A stretch of 64,000 bases of DNA from an uncultured Mycoplasmatota bacterium (GCA_937944975.1 CALEBF010000016.1:72261-136260); one strand, 5' to 3'; positions 25,939-33,106 are shown, counted from the stretch's first letter. Numbers and translations are program-made. The notes: generated by a model from the letters alone, not told the origin.

Positions 25939-26772
25939 TTAGTTTTTCTTACGGCGACGAACAATTAACTTGTTTGAAGCTTTTTTCGTATCACGAGTTT
26001 TCATACCAAGAGCAGGTTTACCCCATGGAGTAACAGGCCCCTTGCGTCCGATTGGCGCACGTCCTTCTCCACCTCCGTGTGGGTGATCATTAGGGTTCAT
26101 AACAGAACCACGAACTGTTGGACGAATTCCCATATGTCTTTTGCGACCAGCTTTACCGATGCTTACAAGTTCGTGATCTTCATTTCCTACAACACCTACT
26201 GTAGCACGACAAACGCTTAATACCTTACGAACTTCACCACTAGCTAAACGTAGTAAAGTATATTTTCCTTCACGTCCTAAGATTTGAACGCTTGATCCAG
26301 CTGAACGAGCCATTTGTCCACCTTTACCAGGTTTTAACTCGACATTGTGAACCATTGTTCCCTCAGGAATATTTTCAAGCGGTAAACAGTTACCAACTTT
26401 GATATCGGCATTTACACCACTTTCGATCTTCATGCCAACTTTTAAACCTTTTGGAGCGATAATGTATCTTTTCTCTCCATCAGCGTATTTAATTAAAGCA
26501 ATGTTAGATGTTCTATTTGGATCGTACTCAATACTAGCAACAGTACCTTCGATACCATCTTTTGTTCTAGTAAAGTCAATAATACGATATTTTCTCTTAG
26601 CTCCACCACCACGGTGTCTTACCGTAATTTGACCTTTATTATTACGTCCTCCTTTTTTCTTTAAAGAAACAAGTAAGGACTTTTCAGGAGTAGTACTCGT
26701 GATTTCTTCATTTAACAATGTAGATTTACCACGTTGACCATTTGTCATTGCTTTATATGTTTTAATTGCCAT
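25939..26772 (-). CDS. rplB: 50S ribosomal protein L2
   Basis: 277-aa L2, needed for peptidyl transferase assembly. It contains RHRGGGAKRKYRIIDF and the C-terminal GSVMNPNDHPHGGGEGRAP with the conserved active-site-proximal His. Full length. Confidence 0.98.
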   Translation of the reverse strand: MAIKTYKAMTNGQRGKSTLLNEEITSTTPEKSLLVSLKKKGGRNNKGQITVRHRGGGAKRKYRIIDFTRTKDGIEGTVASIEYDPNRTSNIALIKYADGEKRYIIAPKGLKVGMKIESGVNADIKVGNCLPLENIPEGTMVHNVELKPGKGGQMARSAGSSVQILGREGKYTLLRLASGEVRKVLSVCRATVGVVGNEDHELVSIGKAGRKRHMGIRPTVRGSVMNPNDHPHGGGEGRAPIGRKGPVTPWGKPALGMKTRDTKKASNKLIVRRRKKN

Positions 26773-26796
26773 ATCAATTTTCCTCCTTTTAGATTA

Positions 26797-27078
26797 TTAG
26801 TTTAGTTCGATTGAACTTCCCTCTGCTAATTTAACAATTGCTTTTTTTACCTTATTTGTCTTTCCAGCATAACGCCCAATTCTTTTTTTCTTAGGTTTTA
26901 CGTTTACTGTATTTACGCTCTCAACTTTTACGTTAAAGATTTTTTCAATTGCTTGTTTAATTTGTGTCTTGTTTGCATTTACATCGACACTGAATGTAAT
27001 TGTATTTTGATTTTGTGCTAAATCAGCACTTTTTTCTGTAACAATTGGCGCTTTAATGATATCTCTATAGTTTGACAT
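26797..27078 (-). CDS. rplW: 50S ribosomal protein L23
   Basis: 93-aa exit-site protein that docks trigger factor and SRP. IIKAPIVTEKSADLA and the C-terminal GRYAGKTNKVKKAIVKL are seen. Overlaps rplD by one base. Confidence 0.98.
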   Translation of the reverse strand: MSNYRDIIKAPIVTEKSADLAQNQNTITFSVDVNANKTQIKQAIEKIFNVKVESVNTVNVKPKKKRIGRYAGKTNKVKKAIVKLAEGSSIELN

Positions 27079-27704
27079 TAGATTAGCACCTCCTCAATTT
27101 GTGCAACAGCAGCTTCTGTAACAACCATGTTATCTGCAGCAACAACATCTAACGTATTGATTTCTTTTGCTTCTTCTAACATAACGTTTGCTAAGTTACG
27201 TGTTGCTAAAATCATGTTATCATCTAATTTATCTACGACGATCAATGTCTTTTGATCTTTAATTTTCAAGTTATTCATTACTTCGATTGCTGTCTTTGTC
27301 TTTCCATCTGCTAAGTTAAAGTTATCTAATACAATTAACTCTTTATCAATTGTTTTGTAAGCTAATGCAGATTTTAAAGCCAAACGACGTTCTTTACGAT
27401 TCATCTTTTTATCGTAGCTTCTTGGTTTCGGTCCAAATACGATACCTCCACCTGGCCATTGTGGCGAACGAGTTGATCCTTGACGAGCACGACCTGTACC
27501 CTTTTGTCTCCAAGGTTTTCTTCCTCCTCCACTTACTTCACTACGTGTTTTAGTACTTGCTGTACCTTGTCTTTGAGAGTTTCTTGTTAATGTAATTGCA
27601 TCGTATAAAACTGCATCGTTAGGAACGATCCCCCAAACGTTTTCGTTTAATTCGATCTTCTTAACTTCTTCACCCTTAATATTTAATACAGATTGTTTTT
27701 TCAT
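27078..27704 (-). CDS. rplD: 50S ribosomal protein L4
   Basis: 208-aa exit-tunnel protein and, in other bacteria, S10-operon repressor. The extended loop contains GGGRKPWRQKGTGRARQGS. The N-terminal third is typical. Confidence 0.98.
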   Translation of the reverse strand: MKKQSVLNIKGEEVKKIELNENVWGIVPNDAVLYDAITLTRNSQRQGTASTKTRSEVSGGGRKPWRQKGTGRARQGSTRSPQWPGGGIVFGPKPRSYDKKMNRKERRLALKSALAYKTIDKELIVLDNFNLADGKTKTAIEVMNNLKIKDQKTLIVVDKLDDNMILATRNLANVMLEEAKEINTLDVVAADNMVVTEAAVAQIEEVLI

Positions 27705-27719
27705 CTATATTCCTCCCTA

Positions 27720-28475
27720 CTAATTTTCTTCTTTTTCAGTAGTTTCTTCTACTTCAGGTGTTTCTTCTGTTGCAGTATCATTTGATTCTTCAACAGCTGG
27801 TTCTTCAACTACGTAAGAAATTAATTCTTCCGTATCATTTACTTTACCAGGATTTTTTACAGCAGTTTTAATGATTACTAATGAATTCTTAGCTCCAGGA
27901 ACGTTTCCTTTTACTAAAATTGCATTATTTTCTACATCGACAGAAACAATTTCAAGATTTTGAATTGTAACAGTTTCAACTCCCATATGTCCTGGTAATT
28001 TTTTACCTTTGAAAACACGCATTGGTCTCATAGTTCCCATTGAACCTGGTCCTCTATGATAGTGTGAACCATGTCCCATAGGCCCACGACTTTGATTGTG
28101 GCGTTTAATAACACCTTGGAACCCTTTACCTTTTGTAGTTCCAGTTACATCAACCATTTCTCCTTCGGCGAAGATATCAACTTTGATTTCTTGACCTAAA
28201 GTATAGTTGTTTACATCTACGCCTCTAATTTCTCTAAAGAAGCGCTTAGGTGTAGTGTTAGCTTTATTGGTATGTCCAATAGAAGCTTTTGTCGCTAACT
28301 TTTCCCTCTTTGTATCAAATCCTAATTGAATTGCTTCGTAACCATCATTTTCCATTGTCTTAATTTGTGTTACCACATTTGGTTCAACAGAAATTACAGT
28401 AACAGGAATCAATTTTCCAGATTTTGTAAATACTTGAGTCATTCCAACTTTGCGACCTAAGATTCCTTTTTTCAT
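27720..28475 (-). CDS. rplC: 50S ribosomal protein L3 with acidic C-terminal tail
   Basis: 251 aa, longer than the usual ~209. The core is normal (GILGRKVGMTQVF, TKGKGFQGVIKRH, the loop with RGPMGHGSHYHRGPGS, and GHMGVETVTIQNL). After the core, about 35-40 residues form a Glu/Thr/Val-rich acidic tail ending EETTEKEEN. Such tails on L3 recur in some Firmicutes and mollicutes; their role is not known. Confidence 0.97.
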   Translation of the reverse strand: MKKGILGRKVGMTQVFTKSGKLIPVTVISVEPNVVTQIKTMENDGYEAIQLGFDTKREKLATKASIGHTNKANTTPKRFFREIRGVDVNNYTLGQEIKVDIFAEGEMVDVTGTTKGKGFQGVIKRHNQSRGPMGHGSHYHRGPGSMGTMRPMRVFKGKKLPGHMGVETVTIQNLEIVSVDVENNAILVKGNVPGAKNSLVIIKTAVKNPGKVNDTEELISYVVEEPAVEESNDTATEETPEVEETTEKEEN

Positions 28476-28494
28476 ATTTCTTTCCTCCTATAAA

Positions 28495-28803
28495 TTATAA
28501 CTTGATTTGGATATCCACACCACTTGGAATATCTAAACGAGTTAACGCATCGATAGTCTCCTTACTTGGGTTGTTGATATCAATAAGTCTTTTATGTGTT
28601 CTCTTTTCAAATTGTTCACGTGAATCTTTGTACTTGTGAGGTGATCTTAAGATTGTGATTTTTTCAATCTCAGTTGGTAGTGGGATTGGTCCACATACTT
28701 CTCCTCCAGTTCTTTTCACTGTTTCAACAATTTTCGCACATGCAGTATCTAAACTCTTGTGTTCAAATGCTTTTAATTTGATACGAACTTTTGTCTTAGA
28801 CAT
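28495..28803 (-). CDS. rpsJ: 30S ribosomal protein S10
   Basis: 102-aa S10, also NusE in antitermination complexes. It contains GPIPLPTEIEKITILRSPH, the loop KDSREQFEKRTHKRLIDI and a C-terminal SGVDIQIKL. First gene of the 14-kb ribosomal superoperon. Confidence 0.98.
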   Translation of the reverse strand: MSKTKVRIKLKAFEHKSLDTACAKIVETVKRTGGEVCGPIPLPTEIEKITILRSPHKYKDSREQFEKRTHKRLIDINNPSKETIDALTRLDIPSGVDIQIKL

Positions 28804-28930
28804 ATTGTATCCTCCTTTCGCCTATATCCAGTATAGACTTGCTCCGTGTAAAAACCTGAATCAGGTTAAACCATTTAACAACTTAACCTGGTGTCTCAGC
28901 AACCTCACACATCATCGCATGCCACACGAA
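28804..28930 (-). promoter_or_regulatory. Structured leader of the S10 operon (candidate r-protein leader)
   Basis: About 125 nt between promoter and rpsJ. On the sense strand CAGGTTAA pairs with TTAACCTG (8 bp), and CGTGT near the 5' end can pair with ACACG further down, enclosing it. Position and structure fit an autoregulatory S10 leader. The family assignment is inferred. Confidence 0.5.
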
Positions 28931-28934
28931 ATAA

Positions 28935-28963
28935 ATTATACATAATAATCCTATGAAAATCAA
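28935..28963 (-). promoter_or_regulatory. Sigma-A promoter of the S10-spc-alpha operon
   Basis: TTGATT (28963-28958), 17-bp spacer, TATAAT (28940-28935). The 28964-29086 stretch upstream is A+T-rich with no gene that I can support. Confidence 0.8.
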
Positions 28964-29067
28964 GGGGATTTATGATATTTTTTTGTTTTTCCATATTTTT
29001 TTTACTTTTTTCATGAAACTCCCTTTATTTTTAATGCTATCTAGCGATTTTTATCATTTTCTTACAA

Positions 29068-29092
29068 AATAAAAAAGGTGAATCATTTATTC
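29068..29092 (-). terminator. Probable terminator after the DGR reverse transcriptase
   Basis: GATGAAT / ATTCACC stem (one mismatch) overlapping the stop, followed on the minus strand by TTTTTTATTTT. Weak stem but good T run. Confidence 0.55.
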
Positions 29093-30139
29093 ATCTTTCG
29101 GTAAAATTTCTTTAAATAAACACTTATTTTTTACTTTTTTTTGAAAATAATAGCTATTGCAATGATTGGCATGTGCAGTCCATGAATTCCAACAGGCAAT
29201 CACATGATCATAAGAAAGCGTTCCATTTAAATAAGATAAATTCCATTTATTTACCTTTCTTTTTATTTTTTTAATACTATCTTTTTTCAATAAACGGTGC
29301 GTTTCAAAAATACGATCACCACAAAATGTCACTCCCATCGCACTTGGATAATATCGACTTTTTGGATTTAAATCCAACTTTAATTTTTCTTTTAGAAATA
29401 TTTTAATTTCAAATAATAGTTCTTTTGCATCTGCTTTCGTCGGACATAGTATGATAAAGTCATCCATATATCTAACATAATACCGAATTTGCTTTTCCTC
29501 CTTAATATAATGATCCAATTCATTCAAATAGATATTTGCAAAAAATTGACTGGTATAATTTCCAATCGGTATTCCTATCTCACTACAATCATCATAAATT
29601 AAACACTTTGTAAAGTTCAATAAAGCCTGATCACTAATATGCTTTTCCATAATACAATATAAAATATCTTTATCGATAGTATAGAAAAATTTACGTACGT
29701 CACATTTTAAAATATAATAATTTCCGTAATGACGCTTCATGATACGCATATATTTTTGCAATTGATTTATCCCTTTATGAGTTCCTCTATCATCCAAACA
29801 TGCATATGTTTGCAAAATAAACTTAGGTGCTATATATGGTTTTACAAATTCATGTACATACCACTGATGTACTACTCTATCACGATATGGAAGTGCTCGA
29901 ATTAAACGCTCTTTTGGTTCATAAATTGTAAAATCATGATGTTTCCCAATTTTATATTTATTTTCACTAATATTCTTCACTAAGTTCGCCAAATTAGTTT
30001 CCAAATCTAGTTCAAACTTCATAACAGCAAGTTTTGAGTTTTTCGCTTTTTTTGCTCGTTGATGTGCAAGATACATACGTTCTACTGTCAATTTATCATA
30101 AAACACATTTTTTATTGTTTTCGGCAAGATTTCATCCAA
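29087..30139 (-). CDS. Diversity-generating retroelement reverse transcriptase
   Basis: 350-aa RT that would copy the TR RNA into adenine-mutated cDNA for transfer to the VR. RT motifs are RLIRALPYRDRVVHQW (residues 78-93), the first catalytic Asp in KCDVRKFFYTID (D147), and the DGR-type motif 4 IGIPIGNYTSQ (188-198), which replaces the QGxxxSP of group II intron and retroviral RTs. The active site YMDD is at 224-227, and GVTFCGDRIF is at 269-278. There is no maturase, RNase H or endonuclease domain, as expected. The ORF overlaps the avd end by 28 bases, with GGGTGG as RBS. Adjacent Avd, TR and VR leave little doubt. Confidence 0.95.
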   Translation of the reverse strand: MDEILPKTIKNVFYDKLTVERMYLAHQRAKKAKNSKLAVMKFELDLETNLANLVKNISENKYKIGKHHDFTIYEPKERLIRALPYRDRVVHQWYVHEFVKPYIAPKFILQTYACLDDRGTHKGINQLQKYMRIMKRHYGNYYILKCDVRKFFYTIDKDILYCIMEKHISDQALLNFTKCLIYDDCSEIGIPIGNYTSQFFANIYLNELDHYIKEEKQIRYYVRYMDDFIILCPTKADAKELLFEIKIFLKEKLKLDLNPKSRYYPSAMGVTFCGDRIFETHRLLKKDSIKKIKRKVNKWNLSYLNGTLSYDHVIACWNSWTAHANHCNSYYFQKKVKNKCLFKEILPKDE

Positions 30140-30468
30140 CCACCCATCATATTAGAAATATCTAACATTTTACGACACCACGCATCATAATTTCTCGCAC
30201 TAATATATTGATTTTTATATGACAATCTTGCAAGTACTTTCATCATCTTCAATTTAACATCCAATGCATTTAAATATTTCAACTTCTCTATGCGATCGTA
30301 AGATTTATAACAATATAAAATACACTCCATACCATCATAAGTCACTCGTTTTAGTTCAGTAACAAGCGCAAAACGTTCTGCTTTAGGATATTTTTTAGTT
30401 ATCATGTTAACATAGTACATTAAATCTAAATACTTTTGATATATTTGTAACTCTTCAATTTCCTTCAT
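30112..30468 (-). CDS. avd: Accessory variability determinant (Avd) four-helix-bundle protein
   Basis: 118-aa basic, helical protein. The pattern YQKYLDLMYYVNMITKKYPK then ALVTELKRVTYDGMECI and ARNYDAWCRKMLDISNMMGG matches the Avd/23S-intervening-sequence-like four-helix-bundle family. In Bordetella phage BPP-1, Avd forms a pentamer that binds the RT and RNA and is essential for mutagenic retrohoming. It overlaps the MutS-like gene by four bases (ATGA) and the RT by 28, so the three are translationally coupled. The assignment rests on both sequence pattern and location. Confidence 0.88.
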   Translation of the reverse strand: MKEIEELQIYQKYLDLMYYVNMITKKYPKAERFALVTELKRVTYDGMECILYCYKSYDRIEKLKYLNALDVKLKMMKVLARLSYKNQYISARNYDAWCRKMLDISNMMGGWMKSCRKQ

Positions 30469-30842
30469 TTTAACACCTCTTGTAATTCATATAAAATAGT
30501 GAGTGCATCCATCGGTTTCATTTCATCAAAATTGATCTTTTTAATCTCTTTTAATTTTTTTAATACGCTCTGATCAACTGTTACTTGGGTCTCTTCTTTT
30601 TCGATAATTATATAATCAATCCCTATTTCATCTAAAAGCTTCATATATTTTTGTTTACTATTTTGCGGAAAACTACACTTATTTACTTCATCTGTAAATT
30701 TAGTCTGCTTTAACCCCAGCCTTTTACTTAAATATGCAGAATCCTCCGCCAAGAAAATATAAAATATTCCACTATGAAACAAATAATATTTTTCAGAATT
30801 TTCATTTTTTAACTCTAAATATTTCTTATACAACTTACTCAT
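30465..30842 (-). CDS. MutS N-terminal-domain-like DGR accessory protein
   Basis: 125-aa protein resembling domain I (mismatch-recognition domain) of MutS. Residues ~1-45 read YKKYLELKNENSEKYYLFHS then GIFYIFLAEDSAYLSKRLGL, parallel to MutS's pattern of K-x-Y-D then LLFRMGDFYELFFEDA then ILGI. YMKLLDEIGIDYIIIEK parallels GYKVAICEQ. The C terminus MKPMDALTILYELQEVLK parallels the end of MutS (TPIEAL..LYEL). The Phe-x-Glu mismatch motif is altered (FYI instead of FYE), and there is no ATPase. AGGGGG precedes the ATG. Its operon position makes it a probable DGR cofactor; the mechanism is unknown. Confidence 0.75.
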   Translation of the reverse strand: MSKLYKKYLELKNENSEKYYLFHSGIFYIFLAEDSAYLSKRLGLKQTKFTDEVNKCSFPQNSKQKYMKLLDEIGIDYIIIEKEETQVTVDQSVLKKLKEIKKINFDEMKPMDALTILYELQEVLK

Positions 30843-30856
30843 GTTACCCCCTATAC

Positions 30857-30891
30857 AAAAAATAAGCAGTAGAAAATTTCATACTGCTTAT
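30857..30891 (-). terminator. Terminator between TR and the accessory/RT genes
   Basis: ATAAGCAGTA-10 nt-TACTGCTTAT, a perfect 10-bp stem followed by TTTTTT on the minus strand, 15 nt upstream of the MutS-like gene's ATG. It would end a discrete TR RNA and let only read-through reach the protein genes. Confidence 0.75.
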
Positions 30892-31046
30892 CTCCATATA
30901 TCACGACATTCACCATTTTGCTACTAGCCGCCATATATTATTTAAATGTTTATTTACTATTGTAAAATGGATATAGTCTTCTAAGATAAATATTTTTTAT
31001 TTAGTCCTTGAACTAATCTTAAAACCACTACTTTCATACCATAGTC

Positions 31047-31162
31047 TCCGGCGACAACGACTGCGCGAGACCCGTTGTTCGTCCAAGCGTTCCCAGTATT
31101 GCGATTCACATTGAACAATCCAGCATTACTGCCATTGTTCGCGTTACCACCGCGGTTCACCC
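31047..31162 (-). repeat. DGR template repeat (TR)
   Basis: 116 bp matching the VR at 31404-31519 with 12 differences (offset 357). On the sense strand it carries 11 Asn codons (AAC or AAT) in the reading frame of the VR. Eight of these are changed in the VR. Eleven of the 12 differences are at TR adenines; the other is GGG to GGT, which is silent. It lies in the same orientation as the target gene, between the target and the MutS-like, Avd and RT genes. Confidence 0.96.
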
Positions 31163-31210
31163 GCCGAGAAAATCAACAACAAATCAACACTTTTTCAAAA
31201 CTATACCCCT

Positions 31211-31245
31211 CATTCACATTTTAAACATATTTTTTGTTTTGTCAA
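31211..31245 (-). promoter_or_regulatory. Promoter of the TR RNA
   Basis: TTGACA (31245-31240), 16-bp spacer, TAAAAT (31223-31218). The predicted start near 31211 is about 50 nt upstream of the TR. With the terminator at 30857-30891 this defines a TR transcript of roughly 350 nt. Confidence 0.75.
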
Positions 31246-31299
31246 TTGCTTAGAGAAAACAAAAACTTTCGTTTAACAAAACCATATTTAACATTTTTC

Positions 31300-31335
31300 T
31301 TACATTCGCCCTCAAAAAGAGAAGGGCGAATGTAA
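31300..31335. repeat. Perfect 13-bp inverted repeat between VR and TR promoter
   Basis: TTACATTCGCCCT (31300-31312) and AGGGCGAATGTAA (31323-31335) around a 10-nt loop. Neither strand has a convincing T run after it, so a classic terminator is not obvious. It could end the target mRNA or form a cruciform used in retrohoming. Confidence 0.8.
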
Positions 31336-31388
31336 CGTTATTTATCATAAAAGCAACCTATACTTCAATACAAAAGCATTAAGTTAAT

Positions 31389-31401
31389 ATCGCTTCGCGA
31401 T
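31389..31401. repeat. Compact hairpin directly after the VR
   Basis: Sense strand ATCGC-GAA-GCGAT, beginning within the stop codon of the target gene. It contains the heptamer GCGAAGC, known for forming an exceptionally stable DNA mini-hairpin. DGRs such as BPP-1 need a hairpin or cruciform just 3' of the VR. Confidence 0.7.
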
Positions 31402-33056
31402 TATCCGGCGACAACGACTGCGCGAGAACCGCCGTACGTCCAAGCGTACCCAGTATTGCGATTCACATAGAACAATCCAGCAACACTGCCATTGTACGCG
31501 TAACCACCGCGGGCCACCCATACACAATTGACACAATCAGATGTATTTCCTGGCATTATCGTATAATCATTGTACCAGTTTTGATTATTTGTAGAAGTTT
31601 TCTTTCTCGTTTCTCTCATGGTATCTCCCAATTTACTGATACTAAAGTTATATGAATCTGTATTATATGGATACTCATCATAGTATTTACTCTCTGGTTT
31701 ACTTGTGAATCCGGAAGATGCTGGAATAAATGTTCCATCTTCATTTACGACAGATGCCACAACTCTTTCCCATACTCCTCCACTCATATCGTAGATTCCA
31801 TATATGTTTCCTGTTGTACTTGCGTTCACTCCCGCATTTTTATAATCTCTTCCAGACTCGCAAGCTGTCATATTATTTTGTATTCCGGCACTCGCACTCG
31901 TTCCTGCACATCCTGTAATACTTGGTCCCCATTGTACTCCATTATTTGCTACTCCTGTTCCGGTATTGACATTATTGATCCATACCTCTCCATTTTTTCC
32001 ATACTTTGAATGGGATAAATATGCTACCGCTCCCCATTCACTATTCTTCATCATATGTGCATCATAACTGGTAAGTCCATATTCTGCGTTTGTTGAAAAC
32101 AATCTTATCGTATTCCATGCCGTTGATATATTCTGACTTGTTAGTGACATTTGATTTGGCTTTGTTGTTGGCGTACTTCCGGTTCCGGTTAATTCAAACT
32201 TTCCTACCCATATTCCATTTAATTCTATATTTCCAAATGTAAACGCTGGATGGGTTAACCATTCTCCATTTTTCGTTCCATTCTTTTTAGTTTCTCCACT
32301 GATCTCAAATTCGATGTTGATGGTTTGTTCGTTGGAAACTCCATTTTCTGCATTCCATAGTTGATATCGATATCTTGGTATATATACAAAGTAAGCCAAT
32401 ATATCATTTTCATCTATGATGGTTCCTGCTTTATTCTGATATTTATTCCTACTTGCACTCGTTACACTTACCGCATTTGCCCATTTCTTTTCATCATAGT
32501 TATACCATTCTTGTGTTGTATCTGCCACGACCGTATTTCCGTTACGATCGAATGTAACTGGTATCATTCCTGCTTTCACATCTACTATGATTTTTCCATT
32601 TGCACTTTCTTTACATGCCTCTGCATTGATTTCGTTCCATTCATTATGATTCATCTGAAATCCGTATCCTGATATGACGATACAAGATCCGTTTCCTACC
32701 GTTCCATTGATAATATTCAAATTATGACGTGATGGTTTGGTTCCTTTATAATTGATTCCTCTCGTTCCTACACCTTCCATATTTCCATTATTTGCACGTT
32801 TTGTAAATACAACCTGTCCTACCGTGGTTTGTATTGGACTTGGTGAAATGGTCGTATCTTTGATCATTTCGGTTGCGATTGTATTTTCTAATGCTTTGAC
32901 ATACCCATACGCACCATTCTTTGCGGATCCCTTTCTTGCATCATCAATGACTCCCATAATTAAAGGGGTTGCGATCAACGCGATCACTGCTAAAATTACA
33001 ATAACCGCTAACAACTCGATCAATGTAAATCCATTTTTTTCTCTCATTCTCTCCAT
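31401..33056 (-). CDS. DGR target: prepilin-type N terminus with FGE/C-type-lectin-like variable C terminus
   Basis: 551-aa surface protein. Residues 8-30 are a class III (type IV prepilin) signal, NGFTLIELLAVI followed by a hydrophobic helix, with the cleavage Gly and the +5 Glu in place. A pilin-like stalk region follows (DDARKGSAKNGAYGYVKALE). From about residue 220 an FGE-sulfatase/C-type-lectin-like domain is seen (YIPRYRYQLWN, YGIYDMSGGVWERV, VARGG). The last 38 residues (514-551) are the VR. Residues differing from the TR-encoded Asn are A515, Y519, Y521, V525, Y530, Y537, Y541 and G542. A second start three codons in (MREKNGF) is possible. Ligand unknown. Confidence 0.93.
   Translation of the reverse strand: MERMREKNGFTLIELLAVIVILAVIALIATPLIMGVIDDARKGSAKNGAYGYVKALENTIATEMIKDTTISPSPIQTTVGQVVFTKRANNGNMEGVGTRGINYKGTKPSRHNLNIINGTVGNGSCIVISGYGFQMNHNEWNEINAEACKESANGKIIVDVKAGMIPVTFDRNGNTVVADTTQEWYNYDEKKWANAVSVTSASRNKYQNKAGTIIDENDILAYFVYIPRYRYQLWNAENGVSNEQTINIEFEISGETKKNGTKNGEWLTHPAFTFGNIELNGIWVGKFELTGTGSTPTTKPNQMSLTSQNISTAWNTIRLFSTNAEYGLTSYDAHMMKNSEWGAVAYLSHSKYGKNGEVWINNVNTGTGVANNGVQWGPSITGCAGTSASAGIQNNMTACESGRDYKNAGVNASTTGNIYGIYDMSGGVWERVVASVVNEDGTFIPASSGFTSKPESKYYDEYPYNTDSYNFSISKLGDTMRETRKKTSTNNQNWYNDYTIMPGNTSDCVNCVWVARGGYAYNGSVAGLFYVNRNTGYAWTYGGSRAVVVAG
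31404..31519 (-). repeat. DGR variable repeat (VR)
   Basis: The final 116 bp of the target gene, ending at its stop codon. The distal part (TCTCGCGCAGTCGTTGTCGC region on the sense strand) is identical to the TR and poor in A, which fits the initiation-of-mutagenic-homology region. All amino-acid differences from the TR are at Asn codons. Confidence 0.96.
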
Positions 33057-33077
33057 CTTTTCCTATTCTATACTTTG

Positions 33078-33106
33078 ATTATACCCACCTCCAGCACATT
33101 TGTCAA
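33078..33106 (-). promoter_or_regulatory. Perfect-consensus sigma-A promoter of the DGR target gene
   Basis: TTGACA (33106-33101), 17-bp spacer, TATAAT (33083-33078). The leader before the ATG would be only about 15 nt. The upstream stretch to 33329 holds no supported gene. Confidence 0.88.

Noticed and set aside
29087..30139. Group II intron or retron reverse transcriptase
   Set aside because: No maturase or endonuclease domain, no intron RNA domains V/VI and no msr/msd. Motif 4 is of DGR type, and TR/VR plus Avd are adjacent.
31730..32672. Plus-strand ORFs inside the DGR target gene
   Set aside because: They are antisense shadows of the target, lacking RBS and domain content.
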